6,968 nucleotides of DNA, taken from the NCBI GenBank assembly GCA_026392135.1, contig JAPLCR010000400.1:1-6968 (forward strand), in the 5' to 3' direction. Every line of letters begins with the position of its first letter. Positions within the stretch are counted from its first letter, which is position 1. This DNA is from Armatimonadota bacterium (GTDB taxonomy: Bacteria > Armatimonadota > Chthonomonadetes > Chthonomonadales > Chthonomonadaceae). Below the pieces are notes generated by a model. It saw nothing but the letters and a program-made list of their open reading frames with translations. It was not told where the DNA came from and did not search any database. This document shows positions 5,194 to 6,968 of the stretch, in pieces. The translations under genes and the position numbers were made by a program.

Positions 5194-6585
5194 ATGAAAG
5201 TATCCATCCAAAACTTAGGCGCAATAAAGCAAGCGGAGATTGAGATAAAGCCGCTCACTGTTTTCGTGGGCGAGAACGGCACGGGCAAAACGTGGGCGGC
5301 GTACTCGCTTGCGGGGATTTTGGGGCGTAGCGGGCTAACGAATTTCTGCGAGTCCTATACGTTACAACCACTATCCACCCCCCGATTTCCCGAAATTGAT
5401 GAGGCGATTCAACGCCTCGTCAAAGAGGGTAGTGCCCGAATTAATATGGCGCTTTTCGCAGAATCCCGCCTCTTAGACTACCTGAACGCAGTTTCCAAAA
5501 ACGCTCTTCAGGGGTTGCCTGTTTTTTTAGGAACACCCAGTAGCGATTTCGGAAAAACGCAACTTTTGTTTGACGATTTGGATATGAAACTTGTTGTAGA
5601 GAACCTCAAAAGGTTAAGTATCAACTTAGGGTGGGCGGTTGGAAGTTATAGTGACCCTAAATTCTCAACGCGCAAAGAGAGCGGTAACATTTATCTTGAT
5701 TTTGTAACTGTGAGTATGGAAAAGGGCAGTGTTTTTTCCGAATCCCGAATCCGCGAAATCGTTATACAGATGGTCTTTATGACTCTGCATTGGTCAGTCT
5801 ATGCAAATGCGGCGTGCTTTCCAGTTGAACGAACGATGATAATTCAGATGCCCAATCCGCCTTCAAGTATTGAGTATACTGATAGCCGAGAAGACGTTTT
5901 ACCCCTCACTCTTCAAAAAGAGGCGCGTCATATCCTATCGCAATCGCTAAAGATAGTTTCAGAAGGGGGCGACAGAAAGGCATTGCAGGACATAGATAAG
6001 CAAGACTATGTACCACTATCCCAACTCCTAGAAAAGGACATACTTCGCGGCAGTGTATCTTATAAACAGATACTTCTAAACGCTTGGGAACTCTACTACA
6101 ATTTTGGCGAAGGGCGTTCCTTAGAACTCCGCGCCGCCTCGTCAATGGTGAAAGAGTTAGCCCTGCTGGTTCTCTATCTGCGTTACCTAGCCCAGAAAAA
6201 CGATGTCATTGTGATAGACGAACCGGAGATGAACCTGCATCCCGAAGCGCAAGCGCGTATGACCGAGTTCCTCTGTATGATGGTAAATGCAGGTCTCAAT
6301 GTAATCGTCACGACGCACAGTTCGTATATCGTAGACCATCTCGCAAACCTGCTAAAAGCCGCCAAGAGTAGCGACAAAGCCGAACTTGCGGAGCGGTTCT
6401 TCTTGAAGGATGAGAGAGCGTTCATCGCGCAAGACAAGGTATCCGTCTATCACTTTGAGAACGGAAGTGCCCACAGCATTCTGGATGAGGACGGGTATAT
6501 AGATTGGCAAACCTTCTCGGATGTTTCTGAGCGAATGTTGCGTCTTGCAGACATAGTGGAGGATTATCAAGGAGCCGTCGTCTAA
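5194..6585 (+). CDS. ABC/OLD-like AAA family ATPase (possible defence ATPase)
   Basis: The 463-residue product is a soluble ATPase of the SMC/ABC-like AAA group (AAA_15/AAA_21, relatives of the OLD ATPase domain). Motifs in order: Walker A G26-ENGTGK-T33 directly after the N-terminal strand; a long helical insert of about 45-300; FPVER (209-213), similar to the iPxER strand common in this group; a degenerate signature ASSMVKEL (315-322); Walker B VIVIDEPE (338-345) followed by the D-loop NLHP (347-350); and the switch histidine H375 in TTHSS. All catalytic motifs are intact. No TOPRIM or other nuclease domain follows, so an effector would have to be a partner. That partner is probably the next gene, which overlaps by one base (TAATG). 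Stand-alone ATPases of this class paired with a small effector gene occur in many phage-defence modules; this role is inferred. Confidence 0.85.
   Translation: MKVSIQNLGAIKQAEIEIKPLTVFVGENGTGKTWAAYSLAGILGRSGLTNFCESYTLQPLSTPRFPEIDEAIQRLVKEGSARINMALFAESRLLDYLNAVSKNALQGLPVFLGTPSSDFGKTQLLFDDLDMKLVVENLKRLSINLGWAVGSYSDPKFSTRKESGNIYLDFVTVSMEKGSVFSESRIREIVIQMVFMTLHWSVYANAACFPVERTMIIQMPNPPSSIEYTDSREDVLPLTLQKEARHILSQSLKIVSEGGDRKALQDIDKQDYVPLSQLLEKDILRGSVSYKQILLNAWELYYNFGEGRSLELRAASSMVKELALLVLYLRYLAQKNDVIVIDEPEMNLHPEAQARMTEFLCMMVNAGLNVIVTTHSSYIVDHLANLLKAAKSSDKAELAERFFLKDERAFIAQDKVSVYHFENGSAHSILDEDGYIDWQTFSDVSERMLRLADIVEDYQGAVV
6569..6574 (+). promoter_or_regulatory. Ribosome binding site inside the ATPase gene for the downstream partner
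   Basis: AAGGAG lies 10 nt before the ATG at 6585 and within the last codons of the ATPase gene. Together with the one-base TAATG stop/start overlap it indicates coupled translation of the two proteins. Confidence 0.65.
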
Positions 6586-6887
6586 TGGCTTTGGATACGC
6601 TTGGATTGTTGAAATGCGCCGTACAGGGTACAAGTGTGAGCGAACAAGGCAAAAGCGTCTCCGTAAAGCCAATACCAGGTGAAACGGTTCTTTTCTTTCG
6701 TTCAGATACTCCTGAATTTCGCGCCTGCACCAGACTAGAGCAGAATGCAGCTGCGTGTGATGTCATGATTTTCTACTACAAGTCGCCCAAGGCGGTGATA
6801 TGCTTCGTCGAACTAAAAGGTTCAGAAATTGGGTCTATAGGCTTTCGTGTGGGTATAGGTCAAGTTTTCCAAGAAAGAAGAGAATAG
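6585..6887 (+). CDS. PD-(D/E)XK-like partner protein, 3' part lost to an IS insertion
   Basis: The open frame gives 100 residues, but only about the first 82 appear native. Residues 44-78 contain R50-x-E52, D59 in AACDVMIFY and E76-L-K78 in CFVELKG. This D...E-x-K spacing on adjacent beta-strands is typical of PD-(D/E)XK nuclease folds, and the family normally continues after VELKG with a helix containing a conserved Gln. Here the frame passes from about codon 82 into the end of an ISL3-type insertion sequence (from about 6831), reads 18 foreign residues antisense to the transposase and stops at TAG 6885-6887. The gene should therefore be treated as interrupted, its remainder lying beyond the far IS end. 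It is coupled to the ATPase by TAATG. The nuclease-like assignment is a motif inference, and it could be a non-catalytic relative. Confidence 0.65.
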   Translation: MALDTLGLLKCAVQGTSVSEQGKSVSVKPIPGETVLFFRSDTPEFRACTRLEQNAAACDVMIFYYKSPKAVICFVELKGSEIGSIGFRVGIGQVFQERRE

Positions 6888-6968
6888 CGACCCTGAAATT
6901 GTCAAACTTTCTATAGCCTCTGGCGTTCGCCTTAATGAGTTGTATCTGGCTGTTCAAGCCTTCCGCGG
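6831..6968 (-). mobile_element. End of an ISL3-family insertion sequence (partial)
   Basis: The transposase 3' end (stop at 6835-6837) lies inside the partner gene, so the element boundary must be just beyond it. The likely terminus is GGGTCTATAGGCTTTCG starting near 6831, because the upstream gene still reads VELKGSEI up to 6830 and ISL3 ends commonly begin with GG. ISL3 elements usually make 8-bp target duplications, so CAGAAATT (6823-6830) is the candidate. The other end is outside the window and the boundary is therefore uncertain by a few bases. Confidence 0.7.
6835..6968 (-). CDS. ISL3-family transposase, C-terminal end (5' part outside window)
   Basis: Reading the minus strand from 6966 gives 44 residues to a TAG at 6837-6835, and the gene enters from beyond the window edge. 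The segment begins AEGLNSQIQLIKANARGY and continues RKFDNFRVAILFFLGKLDLY, ending PHESL. This matches the end of the ISL3 (IS204/IS1001/IS1096/IS1165) DDE transposase domain, where the catalytic Glu sits in an EGLN-type motif (here E of AEGLN) followed by the K-x-x-A-x-G-[FY]-[RK]-x-F-x-x-F-R helix. These transposases are about 400 residues, so roughly a tenth is visible. The stop lies a few bases from the presumed inverted repeat, as is usual in compact insertion sequences. Whether the rest is intact cannot be seen. Confidence 0.85.
   Translation of the reverse strand, partial: AEGLNSQIQLIKANARGYRKFDNFRVAILFFLGKLDLYPHESL

Noticed and set aside
4998..5288. 96-residue minus-strand frame in the spacer
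   Set aside because: Its peptide (LTPSPFPKQEG, CIRPTPLRRGAGER) is the typical translation of the palindromic repeats, and it overlaps the ATPase Walker A region in antisense.
6859..6968. Plus-strand open frame VKFSKKEENSDPEIVKL... to the window end, at first taken as a frameshifted continuation of the partner gene
   Set aside because: It has no start codon near its beginning, and it is the antisense shadow of the ISL3 transposase end, which explains the sequence far better.

Overview
The window looks like chromosomal DNA of moderate GC from a two-membrane (diderm) bacterium that uses RNase Y. It carries an LptC/LptA-type pair for lipopolysaccharide export, a lipoprotein with a lipobox, recX and rny. 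This mix, together with palindromic repeats of the 'CTCTCCCC-GAAAC-GGGGAGAG' type between genes, would fit Armatimonadota or a related phylum. That placement is inferred from general character and no marker in the window proves it.

Positions 1-3028 hold a tight plus-strand cluster. A possible terminator for an upstream gene (41-65) is followed by a small Gly-rich lipoprotein with a carboxypeptidase-regulatory-like domain (109-603). Next come a membrane-anchored LptC-like protein (646-1563), a secreted LptA/OstA-like protein with two beta modules (1566-2537, GTG start) and RecX (2534-3028, ATGA overlap with the preceding gene). Spacings of 42 bp, 2 bp and a 4-bp overlap suggest one transcript. 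The Lpt-like proteins would act together in the periplasm, while RecX is a cytoplasmic passenger that modulates RecA.

Positions 3029-4816 hold RNase Y (TTG start behind a perfect Shine-Dalgarno), preceded by a 225-bp gap. That gap contains a long, nearly continuous hairpin (3101-3171) that could be a structured mRNA leader.

Positions 4817-5193 are a gene-free spacer packed with palindromic repeats and one perfect 13-bp inverted repeat. The last repeat ends directly at the start of the next gene.

Positions 5194-6968 look accessory. An ABC/OLD-like AAA ATPase (5194-6585) overlaps by one base (TAATG) with a small gene whose product carries a D...E-x-K pattern like that of PD-(D/E)XK nucleases. 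This ATPase-plus-effector layout resembles many two-gene defence modules. The second gene is not intact: its 3' part has been replaced by the end of an ISL3-family insertion sequence, whose transposase C-terminus reads in from the window edge on the minus strand (6968 down to 6835). The disrupted module and the insertion breaking it are the most interesting parts of the window.
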